Below are positions 33,598 to 42,395 of a stretch of DNA of 64,000 bases, piece after piece. The position numbers were made by a program, and so were the translations under genes. Location of the stretch: the NCBI RefSeq assembly GCF_001612825.1, contig NZ_BDBE01000040.1:124001-188000 (forward strand), written 5' to 3'. Source of the stretch: Nocardia caishijiensis NBRC 108228. Lineage in GTDB: Bacteria; Actinomycetota; Actinomycetes; Mycobacteriales; Mycobacteriaceae. The notes beneath the pieces were generated by a model. The model was given only the letters and a program-made list of their open reading frames with translations, had not been told where the DNA came from and did not search any database. Each line of letters begins with the position of its first letter. Position 1 is the stretch's first letter.

Positions 33598-34347
33598 GTG
33601 TTGGACAAAGTCATTCCGACGGCCGCCGAGGCCGTCGCCGATGTTTTCGACGGCGCGTCGTTCGCCGTCGGCGGGTTCGGCCTGGTCGGCGTACCCCAGG
33701 TACTCATCGAAGCCGTACTCGCGCACGGTGCGACCGACCTCGAGGTCGTGAGCAACAACTGCGGGACTTCGGGCTTCGGCTTGGGAATCCTGCTGGAAGC
33801 CAAGCGCATTCGGCGCACCACCAGCTCCTACGTCGGGTCGAACGCGGAGTTCGCGCGCCAGTTCCTCGCTGGCGAACTGGAAGTGGAGCTCACCCCACAG
33901 GGAACGCTCGCCGAGCGGATGCGGGCCGGTGGCGCGGGGATCCCGGCCTTCTACACACCGGCGGGCGTCGGCACCCAGGTCGCCGACGGTGGCCTCCCGC
34001 TGCGCTACGACGGAGCCGGTGGGATCGCGCTCGCGAGCCCGCCGAAGGAGACCCGCGTCTTCGACGGCGTGCCCTACGTGCTCGAGCACGCGATCGTCAC
34101 CGACTTCGCCCTGGTCCACGCCTGGAAGGGCGACCGACACGGCAACCTCGTGTACCGGCGTACCGCCCGCAACTTCAACCCACCCGCCGCGACCGCGGGC
34201 CGGATCACGATCGCGCAGGTCGAGACACTGGTGGAACCTGGCGAGCTCGACCCCGACGAAGTCCACACTCCGGGCATCCATGTCCAGCGTGTGGTGCGAG
34301 TCGGCAAGGTGGAGGTCGGCATCGAGAACAGGACGGTCCGGGCATGA
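33598..34347 (+). CDS. pcaI: 3-oxoadipate CoA-transferase subunit A
   Basis: The alpha subunit (249 residues) of a succinyl-CoA:3-oxoacid CoA-transferase, which moves CoA from succinyl-CoA to 3-oxoadipate. It shows the family opening DKVIPTAAEAVADVFDGASF with the CoA loop GGFGLVGVP and the later VSNNCG motif. GTG 33598 gives the family's N-terminus (MLDKV...); ATG 33550 is in frame but lies inside the operator cluster, so I rejected it. The stop overlaps pcaJ by 4 bp. 3-oxoadipate as substrate over acetoacetate is inferred from the IclR/thiolase/hydroxyquinol context. Confidence 0.87.
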   Translation: MLDKVIPTAAEAVADVFDGASFAVGGFGLVGVPQVLIEAVLAHGATDLEVVSNNCGTSGFGLGILLEAKRIRRTTSSYVGSNAEFARQFLAGELEVELTPQGTLAERMRAGGAGIPAFYTPAGVGTQVADGGLPLRYDGAGGIALASPPKETRVFDGVPYVLEHAIVTDFALVHAWKGDRHGNLVYRRTARNFNPPAATAGRITIAQVETLVEPGELDPDEVHTPGIHVQRVVRVGKVEVGIENRTVRA

Positions 34348-34985
34348 CATGGACACGCCACGAGCTCGCCGCACGCGTAGCGGCCGAGCTCCGCGACGGC
34401 CAATACGTGAATCTCGGCATCGGCATGCCGACGCTCGTGCCGAACCATCTGCCCGAGGACGTGACCGTCGTGCTGCATTCGGAGAACGGAGTTCTCGGGG
34501 TCGGCCCGTACCCCACCGAGGACGACGTCGATCCCGAACTGATCAACGCGGGCAAGGAGACGATCACCGTGCTGCCGGGTGCCTCCTACTTCGACTCCGC
34601 CCAGTCCTTCGGGATGATCCGCGGTGGCTGCGTCGATGTCGCCGTGCTCGGTGCCATGCAGGTCAGCGCCACCGGAGATCTCGCGAACTGGATGGTGCCG
34701 GGAAAGATGGTGAAGGGCATGGGCGGGGCGATGGACTTGGTCCACGGGGCCGACAAGGTCATCGTGATGATGGAACACCGCTCGCGCGCCGGGGAACCGA
34801 AGATCGTCGAGCAGTGCACATTGCCGCTGACCGGAATGCGCTGCGTGCATCGCATCATCACCGACATGGCGGTGTTCGATGTCGACGCGCAGGGGCTGAC
34901 TCTGGTCGAAACGGCACCGGGTGTCAGTGAATCCGAGGTCCGGGCGGCCACCGGCGCCGACTACACCGTCGCGTCGGCCCGATGA
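34344..34985 (+). CDS. pcaJ: 3-oxoadipate CoA-transferase subunit B
   Basis: The beta subunit (213 residues) carrying the catalytic glutamate, Glu47 in LHSENG, which forms the enzyme-CoA thioester. YVNLGIGMPTLV and the GGAMDLVHGADKVIVMMEH stretch are diagnostic of CoA-transferase family I. It overlaps pcaI by ATGA and ends just before a long perfect stem-loop. Together with pcaI and the thiolase it completes the beta-ketoadipate end-steps. Confidence 0.9.
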   Translation: MTWTRHELAARVAAELRDGQYVNLGIGMPTLVPNHLPEDVTVVLHSENGVLGVGPYPTEDDVDPELINAGKETITVLPGASYFDSAQSFGMIRGGCVDVAVLGAMQVSATGDLANWMVPGKMVKGMGGAMDLVHGADKVIVMMEHRSRAGEPKIVEQCTLPLTGMRCVHRIITDMAVFDVDAQGLTLVETAPGVSESEVRAATGADYTVASAR

Positions 34986-34989
34986 CACC

Positions 34990-35034
34990 GTCGTGTCGGT
35001 GCCCTCGGGAAGGGGGCGAGGGCACCGACACGAC
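34990..35034. terminator. 18-bp perfect stem-loop between convergent pcaJ and TetR genes
   Basis: The arms run 34990-35007 and 35017-35034 (right arm CGAGGGCACCGACACGAC) with a 9-base purine loop. The location between convergent stops fits a bidirectional terminator. There is no U-tract on either side, so intrinsic termination is inferred from stem strength only. Confidence 0.65.
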
Positions 35035-35046
35035 AGTGCGTGGCGA

Positions 35047-35664
35047 TCACGTGTGCAGGGTCAGCGTGTCGTCGATGCAGCGCGCGATGAAGGCGTCGTC
35101 GATCGGCTTCTCGCCTACGAGAATGCGGAAATACAGGGGCGCCGAGAGTGTTTCGAGTACCTCACGGGGGTCCACGTGCGCGGCGAGCTCGCCGCGTTCG
35201 ATCGCTTTCGTGATGATGTGGGAACTCTTCTCGAAACGGTCGTTCCAGAACCGGCGTCGCGCCGCGTCGACCTCGGGGTCGGTGGACAGCGCGATCGTCG
35301 TGCCGACCAGCCGCGCGATCCCCGGATTCGAGATCAAGTGCGCGACCTGCTCGGCGAGCACCCGCAGATCGGTGCGGAGTGCACCGGTGTCGGGAGCGGG
35401 GTTTCCGGTGGCGGCCAGTTCGCTGACCGCGTCGGCGATCAGTGCCGTGCGGGTGCCCCAGCGTCGGTAGATCGTCGTTTCCGCGACTCCGGCACGGGCG
35501 GCGACGTCACCGATGGTCAGGCCCTCGATGCCGTGCTCGGTGACCTGTTCGAGCGTCGCGGTCAGCACCGACTTCCGCACCCGCGCCGAACGCCCCCCGG
35601 TCCGCTTGCGCGGCCCGGGGGGCACCTCGGTCGACGCGCTGCCCTCGGCTCCACTCTGGTCCAT
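35047..35664 (-). CDS. TetR family transcriptional regulator
   Basis: A 205-residue TetR-type repressor. The basic N-terminal tail leads into a helix-turn-helix (about residues 38-75: LTIGDVAARAGVAETTIYRRW) and the C-terminal part is of the TetR_C_11/16 kind. ATG 35664 was chosen because the longer frame upstream is low-complexity. It lies 70 bp downstream of the Tat-protein gene on the same strand, and a paired operator-like dyad lies upstream of that gene, so it may repress both. Confidence 0.87.
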   Translation of the reverse strand: MDQSGAEGSASTEVPPGPRKRTGGRSARVRKSVLTATLEQVTEHGIEGLTIGDVAARAGVAETTIYRRWGTRTALIADAVSELAATGNPAPDTGALRTDLRVLAEQVAHLISNPGIARLVGTTIALSTDPEVDAARRRFWNDRFEKSSHIITKAIERGELAAHVDPREVLETLSAPLYFRILVGEKPIDDAFIARCIDDTLTLHT

Positions 35665-35734
35665 GGACCAAGTTCTACTCGACAACCCGGCTCGAGCCCA
35701 ATGGGCGGGCGCACTCTCCGGCCGAGATGGTCGG

Positions 35735-36616
35735 TCAGCGCAGGTAGGCCGCGATCCAGTTGCCGAATTCGACACCGAGGTGCCACTGGTGTTCGGCGAT
35801 GTACAGCCCCAGCAGCGAGGCCGGGAAGGCCACCTTGAGCTGGCTGCGGAAGCCACCGCCTGGCTCGTCGCGGAACTGGTGGCGGACTCCACCGATCACG
35901 AATCCGTCGGTCAGCGACGCCACCCCGGCGGCGGTCAGCGGATAGGCCGGGTCCGCCGGGACCATCACTCCGGCGGTGTCGGTGTAGTCGACGAAGAACT
36001 GGCTGGCCAGCATGGCTCCGCCGGTGACCTCGATGACCTCCTGGCGGCCGTCGGGCAGGGTGGCGATGATGTAGTGGTCCGGGCACGCGTCGGTCCACAC
36101 CGCGCGGTCGTCGTTCACCCGGGCACGATCGAACCAGTCCAGAAAGCCCTGCGCGGTGCCCCGGTCGCTGGCGATCTCGGTGATCGCGTACTGCCAGCGA
36201 CCACCGGAGGCGGCGATGGCCGTGCGGGCGGCGGCTTCGGACGCCACGAGTTCACCGGCGAGCAGCTCTCGCAGTCCGTCGGGTCCGATCACCACCCGGG
36301 CCTGCGCCAGGGTCGCCCGGGCGGCGGCGAGGTCGTTGACGCCGACGACGGTTTCGAAGCGGGCGAGCAGCGAGTCGAGCTCGCCGGTCAGCAGCCCGAC
36401 GTAGTCCTTGCGCAACCGCGCGGCCACCACCGACAGCCTGCGCCGCTCCCACTCGACGATCTTCGCGTGATCGACAGCGGTTCCATTGATGAAGGTGCGC
36501 AGTCCCGGCCCCGCGATCGGGGCAGCGGGATCGGCGAAGGCGATTCCCGTTCCGACGGAGACAGCCGCTGCGGCGGCCCCGGCAGCACTGGCGATGAAGC
36601 TTCTTCTGGTCAGCAT
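35735..36616 (-). CDS. Tat-exported protein of unknown function
   Basis: A 293-residue protein with a twin-arginine signal: LTRRSFIASAAGAAAAAVSVG at the N-terminus and a cleavage site near AFADP (about residue 31). The remainder is a soluble domain, helical in the first half (ERRRLSVVAARLRKDYVGLL, LAAARATLAQARVV) and mixed in the second. I do not recognise the family. Export by Tat suggests it folds in the cytoplasm or carries a cofactor. ATG 36616 has AAAGGAA upstream; earlier starts would bury the signal. Confidence 0.72.
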   Translation of the reverse strand: MLTRRSFIASAAGAAAAAVSVGTGIAFADPAAPIAGPGLRTFINGTAVDHAKIVEWERRRLSVVAARLRKDYVGLLTGELDSLLARFETVVGVNDLAAARATLAQARVVIGPDGLRELLAGELVASEAAARTAIAASGGRWQYAITEIASDRGTAQGFLDWFDRARVNDDRAVWTDACPDHYIIATLPDGRQEVIEVTGGAMLASQFFVDYTDTAGVMVPADPAYPLTAAGVASLTDGFVIGGVRHQFRDEPGGGFRSQLKVAFPASLLGLYIAEHQWHLGVEFGNWIAAYLR

Positions 36617-36683
36617 CGACCGATGTTCCTTTCGGGTGCTTGCTCCGGGGCGACGTCCGTACGACGTCGAACCGAGCATCGAA

Positions 36684-36704
36684 AACGCAAGTATTTGTTG
36701 CGTT
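36684..36704. promoter_or_regulatory. perfect 21-bp dyad (AACGCAA-n7-TTGCGTT) upstream of the Tat-protein gene
   Basis: Seven-base arms are perfect inverted copies separated by 7 bp. It lies 68 bp upstream of the Tat-protein start. A second copy occurs at 36755-36775. The surrounding DNA is unusually AT-rich for the window. A TetR-type operator is the most likely reading. Confidence 0.55.
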
Positions 36705-36754
36705 AACATAGGATCAGTTACGGCCGACCCGTTGTCAACGGATTGCGCGTGATT

Positions 36755-36775
36755 AACGCTACAAATTTTTGCGTT
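36755..36775. promoter_or_regulatory. second copy of the 21-bp dyad (one mismatch)
   Basis: AACGCTA, 7 bp, TTGCGTT: identical arm spacing to the dyad at 36684 with one arm mismatch, 71 bp away. Repetition of the same 21-bp design strengthens both calls. Confidence 0.5.
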
Positions 36776-36832
36776 TACACCGAAGGAGCGCCGGACCCGG
36801 TCACCACCCCACCGATGTCACCCAGCCGCCGG

Positions 36833-37279
36833 TCAGTGGTCCGCGAGGTTGCGGTAAGCGCCGAGGATGGCGCGAATGGAGGACGTCACCGCCAACTCGC
36901 CGTCGAGCGGGGCCCAGACATAGCGGGCGTGGGCGGACAGGTGGATGGGTTCGAACGCCGCGACTGTCACCGCGAAATGGAGACGACGGACGGGGCGCGC
37001 ATCGGGCGACAGGTAGTCGAAATCGCCGACATGATGGCTGATCTCGGTGACGACGAGTCCGGTCTCCTCGCGCACGCCGCGCACGAGGGCCTCCCCGAGG
37101 GATTCACCGCGCTTCACCGTGGCGCCGGGAAGTTTGAGCGGGGCCTTGCGGGGACCACTGTCGTGACGTTCGAGGAGCAGCACCTGTCCGGCGCGATCGA
37201 TGATCGCGCCGACTCTCGGTGCGGTTCCATCAACTTCGGCCCGGCGGGCCAACTCTTCCAACTCCGACGCAGAGACCAT
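36833..37279 (-). CDS. NUDIX hydrolase
   Basis: A 148-residue pyrophosphohydrolase. The Nudix box is complete: GATVKRGESLGEALVRGVRE followed by ETGL, giving G-x5-E-x7-REUxEExGU. The substrate (oxidised nucleotide, nucleotide sugar or similar) cannot be told. ATG 37279 is preferred over GTG 37327, as neither has a clear ribosome binding site and the shorter form starts with a normal helix (MVSASELEELARRAE). It stands alone on the minus strand. Confidence 0.82.
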   Translation of the reverse strand: MVSASELEELARRAEVDGTAPRVGAIIDRAGQVLLLERHDSGPRKAPLKLPGATVKRGESLGEALVRGVREETGLVVTEISHHVGDFDYLSPDARPVRRLHFAVTVAAFEPIHLSAHARYVWAPLDGELAVTSSIRAILGAYRNLADH

Positions 37280-37520
37280 GGGCCACACCGACTTTCGTCC
37301 GACGCCTGCCGTCGACGGATTCGACACAGCCGCAGGTGATCACGGTACTCCCAGAGCTGCCCCGTGGCGCGGCGAACCACACCGAGAACAGCGCGAACGC
37401 GACCTTTTTCGAGCGGGCGTCGCCACCGGCACGCCGGTTGCCGGTACCAGCGTTCGGCGGATAAGCTGATACACATCAGTGCACAAGTGTTCACTCAAAT
37501 GAAGACAGGCAGGACGGACG

Positions 37521-37805
37521 ATGGGGTCTCGTTATTCAGATGCGGTCAGCGGCTTGCGCGAGCAGCTGCGACAGGACGTGCGCGCCGTCACCGAGTTCGC
37601 CAAGGAAGCCCGGGTAGCGGCGCGTGTCCGAGGGCGAGGGATCGGCCGGGTCGCCGACGGCGCCCGCCGTGACGTGACCGCGGAGGCCCGGGCACTGGCC
37701 GACGATCTCGCCGACCTCGCCGATGCCGCCCTGCGTTCTCGCACGGACAACCGGAAGTCGAAGCTGAGCAACCTCTTCGGGAGCCGTACGCGCACACGTC
37801 GATGA
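37521..37805 (+). CDS. small alanine/arginine-rich helical protein (94 aa)
   Basis: A 94-residue protein beginning MGSRYSDAVSGLREQL. It is rich in Ala, Arg and Asp, with heptad-like helical segments (VRAVTEFAKEARVAARV, VTAEARALADDLADLADAAL) and a basic tail. It has a reasonable site (AGGACGGACG) before ATG 37521 and lies in a 700-bp stretch with no other gene on either strand. No family is recognised; coding is supported by start, RBS-like bases and composition only. Confidence 0.5.
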   Translation: MGSRYSDAVSGLREQLRQDVRAVTEFAKEARVAARVRGRGIGRVADGARRDVTAEARALADDLADLADAALRSRTDNRKSKLSNLFGSRTRTRR

Positions 37806-37979
37806 CCGCATCGCTGCCTGGCCACCGCCGACGACTACGGCATGCCGGGCAGCTATCAGACGGACGCCATGCCGCCCCTCGGCGTCATCTGAGCGATACC
37901 CGCCGATCGAGCTTGACCTCGACCTCGATTCAGGTTTTAGCGTGAGGCTTTCCAGTCGACCACACGCGAGGACAAGCAC

Positions 37980-38813
37980 ATGATTCTGGTTACGGGTGCC
38001 ACCGGCAATATCGGACGCTCGTTGGTGCGGGAGTTGGCGACGTCGGGCGCCGGGCCGGTCAGAGCCCTCACCCGCGACGCCGCCGCGGCGCGATTTCCCA
38101 CGGAAGTCGAGACGGCCGAGGTCGATCTCACCGACATCTCCATATTCACGGCCGCCCTGGACGGGGTGCGATCGATGTTCCTGGTGCCGCAACTCGGACC
38201 GGACGTACAGCTCATCGAGCGCGCCCGCCGGGCCGGGGTCGAGCACGTCGTGCTGGTCTCGTCGATCACCGTGCAGACCCACCCCCATCTCGGTCCCGCC
38301 GCCGACAAGGCAGCGGTCGAGAAGTTGCTCGAGGCCAGTGGCATGGACTGGACCATCCTGCGCCCGACCCAATTCGCCTCCAACGCGCTCATGTGGGCGT
38401 CCGCCATCAGAGCGGGGCAGCGGGTGACGGCGCCCTTCGCCGATACCGCATTGCCGACGATCCATCCCGCCGACATCGCCTCGGTCGCCCGGGTCGCGCT
38501 GACCGAGCCGGGCCATCGGGGGCGACGGTACGTCCTCACCGGCCCGGCACCGATCAGTGCGCGGCAGCAGGTGGCGACCATCGCCGCGGCACTCGACCGG
38601 GATATCGAGTTCATCGAGATCTCCCGGGATCGAGCACGTCCGGGCATGGTCGCGGTGTTCGGCGAAGACGCCGCCGACGCCGTCTTGGACGTGACCGGCG
38701 GTGACGTCGAGGAGTCGCTGCTCGAGGTCCACGACACCGTCGAACAGCTGACGGGATCGGCTGCCAGGACCTTCGCGCACTGGGTCGAGGCGAACATCAC
38801 CGATTTCCGGTGA
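37980..38813 (+). CDS. NmrA-like NAD(P)H-binding protein
   Basis: A 277-residue Rossmann-fold protein of the atypical short-chain dehydrogenase / NmrA group (quinone-oxidoreductase QOR2-like). The dinucleotide motif GATGNIG lies at residues 6-12, followed by VRALTRDAAAARFP and the LVSSIT and ILRPTQFASN segments. It lacks a clear YxxxK catalytic pair, as is usual for NmrA-type sensors. ATG 37980 has GAGGAC upstream. It stands alone; sensor or NAD(P)H:quinone oxidoreductase are the options. Confidence 0.85.
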   Translation: MILVTGATGNIGRSLVRELATSGAGPVRALTRDAAAARFPTEVETAEVDLTDISIFTAALDGVRSMFLVPQLGPDVQLIERARRAGVEHVVLVSSITVQTHPHLGPAADKAAVEKLLEASGMDWTILRPTQFASNALMWASAIRAGQRVTAPFADTALPTIHPADIASVARVALTEPGHRGRRYVLTGPAPISARQQVATIAAALDRDIEFIEISRDRARPGMVAVFGEDAADAVLDVTGGDVEESLLEVHDTVEQLTGSAARTFAHWVEANITDFR

Positions 38814-38921
38814 GCGCCGTCCCTGGCCGGGGTGATCGAACCGAGCAGTGAAATGGGCTGGTGACCGAGCACTTCCGGGCCGCATGCTGACCGCCGTCGC
38901 CGAGATGTCAGGAGGTGCGCG

Positions 38922-40286
38922 GTGGTGCGCAGAGGTGAACACGCGGTCGTGCTCGGTGCGAGTCTGGGCGGGTTGCTCGCCGCGCGGGTGTTGTCGGAGT
39001 CCTTCGACCGCGTCACCGTGGTGGAACGGGACGGGCTCGAGTCCGGGCCCGGTTTTCGCCGGGGCGTGCCGCAGGCCCGCCATGTCCACGCGTTGCTGCC
39101 CAGCGGGTCGCAGGCGCTGGAGACGCTGTTTCCCGGGCTTCTCGCCGAGCTGGCCGCGCACGGGACGAAGGTGATCGCCGACTACACCGAGTTCTACTTC
39201 TCGATCGCGGGCCACCGGCTCTCGGCGGCCGCCGAGCCGCGGGTGCTCACCTACCTGCCGACGCGGCCACATCTGGAGGACCGGATCCGGGAGCGGGTCG
39301 CCGCGACCGCGGCGGTACGGATCACCGGTGGCCGCGATGTGGTCGGCTTGGTGTCGGATCGGCCGGGCGGCCGCATCGCCGGAGTGCGGGTGACCGCCCG
39401 GATACCGGGCAGCGCCGAGGAATTCCTGGCCGCCGACCTGGTGGTCGACGCGATGGGCCGGGGCACCCGGGTCCCGGCCTGGCTCACCGAGCTCGGATAC
39501 GACGCACCCGCCGAGGACTCGGTGGCCGTGCAGGTCGGCTATTCCAGCACGCGACTGCGGCTACGGCCGGGCACCGAACCGGAGAAGATCGTGCTCATCG
39601 GCCCGACTCCCGACCGACCGACCGGCATGGCGCTGCTGGCCACCGAGGACGACACCTGGGTGTTCACCGCGACGGGCTATCGAGATCATCACCCCGGCAA
39701 TACTTTCGAGGCGATGGTCGACGCCGTCACCGGATTCGCTCCGCCCCACGTCGTGGTGGCCTTGCGGGGCGCGGAGCCGCTCACACCGGTGGCCACCTAC
39801 CGCTACGAGGCCAATCGTCGGCGCCGCTACGACCGGTCGACCCGCCTGCCGCGCGGACTGATCGCGCTCGGCGACGCGCTGTGCGGCTTCAATCCGATCT
39901 ACGCCCAGGGTATGTCGGTGACTGCGCTCGCCGCGATGGCCCTGCGCGAGTCACTGCGCACCGGCGGCGACGAGCTCGAACGCCGCTACTTCCTGGCTGC
40001 GGCCCGGCCGGTAGAGGTCGCCTGGCAACTCGCCGTCGGCCAGGACCTGACGCAGCCGTCGGTCGAGGGCTCGCGCCCGCTGCGGGTCCGACTGCTGAAC
40101 CGGTACGTCCGGCGGCTGCTCGCGGTCGGCGAGCACGATCCGGTGGTGGCCGCGCGGTTCCTGCGGGTGTCGGCGTTCGTCGACGCGCCGACCGCGCTGC
40201 TGCGGCCGGATGTCCTCGCGCGCACCGTGTTCCGACCCCGCCGCCGAACCGCCACCGAGCCGGTCCCCGCCGCGCTCGCCCGATGA
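38922..40286 (+). CDS. FAD-dependent monooxygenase-like protein
   Basis: A 454-residue flavoprotein of the squalene-epoxidase/UbiH-like class. FAD motif GASLGGLLAARVL lies at residues 12-24, the central LVVDAMGRGTRVPAW segment and the C-terminal FAD motif GDALCGFNPIYAQGM at about 319-333 are typical. GTG 38922 has GGAGG six bases upstream. The following STAND ATPase gene starts 38 bp after it on the same strand and might regulate it. Substrate unknown. Confidence 0.85.
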   Translation: MVRRGEHAVVLGASLGGLLAARVLSESFDRVTVVERDGLESGPGFRRGVPQARHVHALLPSGSQALETLFPGLLAELAAHGTKVIADYTEFYFSIAGHRLSAAAEPRVLTYLPTRPHLEDRIRERVAATAAVRITGGRDVVGLVSDRPGGRIAGVRVTARIPGSAEEFLAADLVVDAMGRGTRVPAWLTELGYDAPAEDSVAVQVGYSSTRLRLRPGTEPEKIVLIGPTPDRPTGMALLATEDDTWVFTATGYRDHHPGNTFEAMVDAVTGFAPPHVVVALRGAEPLTPVATYRYEANRRRRYDRSTRLPRGLIALGDALCGFNPIYAQGMSVTALAAMALRESLRTGGDELERRYFLAAARPVEVAWQLAVGQDLTQPSVEGSRPLRVRLLNRYVRRLLAVGEHDPVVAARFLRVSAFVDAPTALLRPDVLARTVFRPRRRTATEPVPAALAR

Positions 40287-40323
40287 TCCGCCCGCGCGGC
40301 GGCGGAACTGATACACAAGGGCG

Positions 40324-42357
40324 ATGACGACACCGCCACCCACTGTCGCCGACCGGCTGCGCGCGGCCCGACGGCGCCGGTTCGTCGGTCGCACCGGCGA
40401 AGTGGAGTTGTTCCGCACCGCGCTCGCCGCCGAGGAACCACCCTTCACCGTGCTGTTCCTGCACGGTCCGGGTGGCATCGGCAAAACCGCGCTGCTCACC
40501 GAACTCCGAGAGATCGCCGAGACCGCCGGTGTCCGAACGGCCTGGATCGACGGTCGTACCTCGGACCCGGCGCCCGAGACGTTCCACCGCGCCCTCGACC
40601 CGGGCGACAACGAATTCGTCCTGTTCGTCGACACCTTCGAACGCCTGACCCCGATCGAGGACTGGCTGCGCGCGGACTTCCTACCCGGCCTGCCCACTCG
40701 CGCACTCGTCGTCGTCGCGGGACGCAACCAACCGGCAGCGGCTTGGACGGCCGATTCCGGCTGGCAGGAACTGCTGCGGGTGCTGTCCCTGCGCAATCTC
40801 GCGCCCGACGACGCACGCGCCTATCTGTGCGCGGCCGGTGTCGCCGAGGACGCCCACGAACGAATACTCACCCTCACCCACGGTCATCCCCTGGCGCTGT
40901 CGTTGCTCGTCGACGTCGTGCGCCAGACCTCGGCGCAGCTGCCCGCGAGCCTGCTCGAGGCACCCGACGCGGTGCGAGCACTGCTGGAACGGTTCGTCGA
41001 TTCCGTTCCAGGCCCACGTCATCGGGCCGCGCTCGAAGTGTGCGCCCATGTCCGTCACACCACCGAGGCGCTGCTGCGCGCCGCGCTCGGCGAACCCGAC
41101 TGCGCCGACGTGTTCGCGTGGCTGCGTGGGCTGGCGATCATCGAGCAGGGCCCGCTCGGGCTCGCTCCGCACGACATCGCCCGCGATGTGCTCGACGCCG
41201 ACCTGCGCTGGCGTGATCCGAGTTCCTACCTCGACATCCATCAGCGGGTGCGTGCGCATCTGCTCGGGCGGCTCGACAGTGCCGCACACGACGCGCCGTC
41301 GGTCGCGGATCTGGTGTTCCTGCACCGGCACAACCCGACGATCTCGGGCTACTGGGACTGGTCGAGTTTCGGCCGCGCCTTCCCCGATCGGTTCCGGCCG
41401 ACCGACCGGGAAGCGGTCCTGGCGATGACGAAGCGCCACCAGGGACCCGAACAGGCCGAGCTGGTCGACTTCTGGCTCGCCCGTCAGCCCGATCGGTTCG
41501 TCGCCGTGCGCGGCTCGGGCAGCACCCCGATCGGGTTCTTCTGCCGCCTGGCCCTGCACGAGGCGACCGAGGCCGACCTCGCCGCGGACCCGGGAACCCG
41601 CGGCATGTGGGACCACGCCTGCCGCTACGGACGGACCAGGCCCGACGAGCCGGTGTACGCCGGACGCTTCCTCGTCGACGCGGAGGCCGATCAGCTGCCG
41701 TCGCCGACGATGAACACGGTGACCGCCTTCTCCACCCATGCGTGGCTGTCGCAGCGGGGCGCCGCCTGGGACTTCATCGGCGCGTTCGCGGAGTCCGAGT
41801 CCTGGGAACCGTTCATGCGCCACATCGACTTCCACCATGCCACCGCCTACACGGTCGGTGGGCGGCGCTACGCGGTCTATGCCCACGACTGGCGCCGGGT
41901 CGGGATCGCGGCCTGGCTCGAGCTGACCAACGACCGTGTCGTCGGTCCACCGCTGCCCCGCCCCGAGCCGCCTGAGCCCGAACTGGTTCTCTCCCACCAG
42001 GAATTCACCGACGCGGTCCGTGCGGCGCTGCGCGAATGGAAGAACGGTGGCCGCCTCGACCGCAATCCGCTGCACCGATCCCGGGTCGTGCGCGCACGGT
42101 CGGCGTCCGGTGACGGCCTGCGCGATCTGATCACCGACGTGGTCGAGACCCTGCGCGCCGACCCCCGCGGCGCCAAACTGCACCGAGTCCTCGACCGCAC
42201 CTACTTCCGACCGGCCCCCACCCAGGAGCGCGCGGCCGAAGTGCTCGGGCTCCCTTTCTCGACCTATCGGCGCCACCTCACCCAGGCAATCGAGCGGGTG
42301 GTGGCCGAACTGTGGGAACGCGAGCTCTACGGTGCGCGACCGTCGGCCCCCGAGTGA
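40324..42357 (+). CDS. STAND-type ATPase regulator with C-terminal helix-turn-helix
   Basis: A 677-residue protein. A P-loop ATPase occupies roughly residues 15-250, with Walker A GPGGIGKT at 48-55 and a Walker B-like VLFVDTFE near 100. A middle part (around 380-520) has a pattern like an acetyltransferase-type fold (FVAVRGSGSTPIGFFCRLAL), but this is tentative. The end (QERAAEVLGLPFSTYRRHLTQ) looks like a sigma-type or LuxR-type helix-turn-helix. Such proteins act as ATP-dependent transcription switches. It is probably cotranscribed with the preceding monooxygenase gene. Confidence 0.72.
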   Translation: MTTPPPTVADRLRAARRRRFVGRTGEVELFRTALAAEEPPFTVLFLHGPGGIGKTALLTELREIAETAGVRTAWIDGRTSDPAPETFHRALDPGDNEFVLFVDTFERLTPIEDWLRADFLPGLPTRALVVVAGRNQPAAAWTADSGWQELLRVLSLRNLAPDDARAYLCAAGVAEDAHERILTLTHGHPLALSLLVDVVRQTSAQLPASLLEAPDAVRALLERFVDSVPGPRHRAALEVCAHVRHTTEALLRAALGEPDCADVFAWLRGLAIIEQGPLGLAPHDIARDVLDADLRWRDPSSYLDIHQRVRAHLLGRLDSAAHDAPSVADLVFLHRHNPTISGYWDWSSFGRAFPDRFRPTDREAVLAMTKRHQGPEQAELVDFWLARQPDRFVAVRGSGSTPIGFFCRLALHEATEADLAADPGTRGMWDHACRYGRTRPDEPVYAGRFLVDAEADQLPSPTMNTVTAFSTHAWLSQRGAAWDFIGAFAESESWEPFMRHIDFHHATAYTVGGRRYAVYAHDWRRVGIAAWLELTNDRVVGPPLPRPEPPEPELVLSHQEFTDAVRAALREWKNGGRLDRNPLHRSRVVRARSASGDGLRDLITDVVETLRADPRGAKLHRVLDRTYFRPAPTQERAAEVLGLPFSTYRRHLTQAIERVVAELWERELYGARPSAPE

Positions 42358-42395
42358 TCGGGCCTCGGTTGTTCAGGGGCATCACCGAGTGAATC

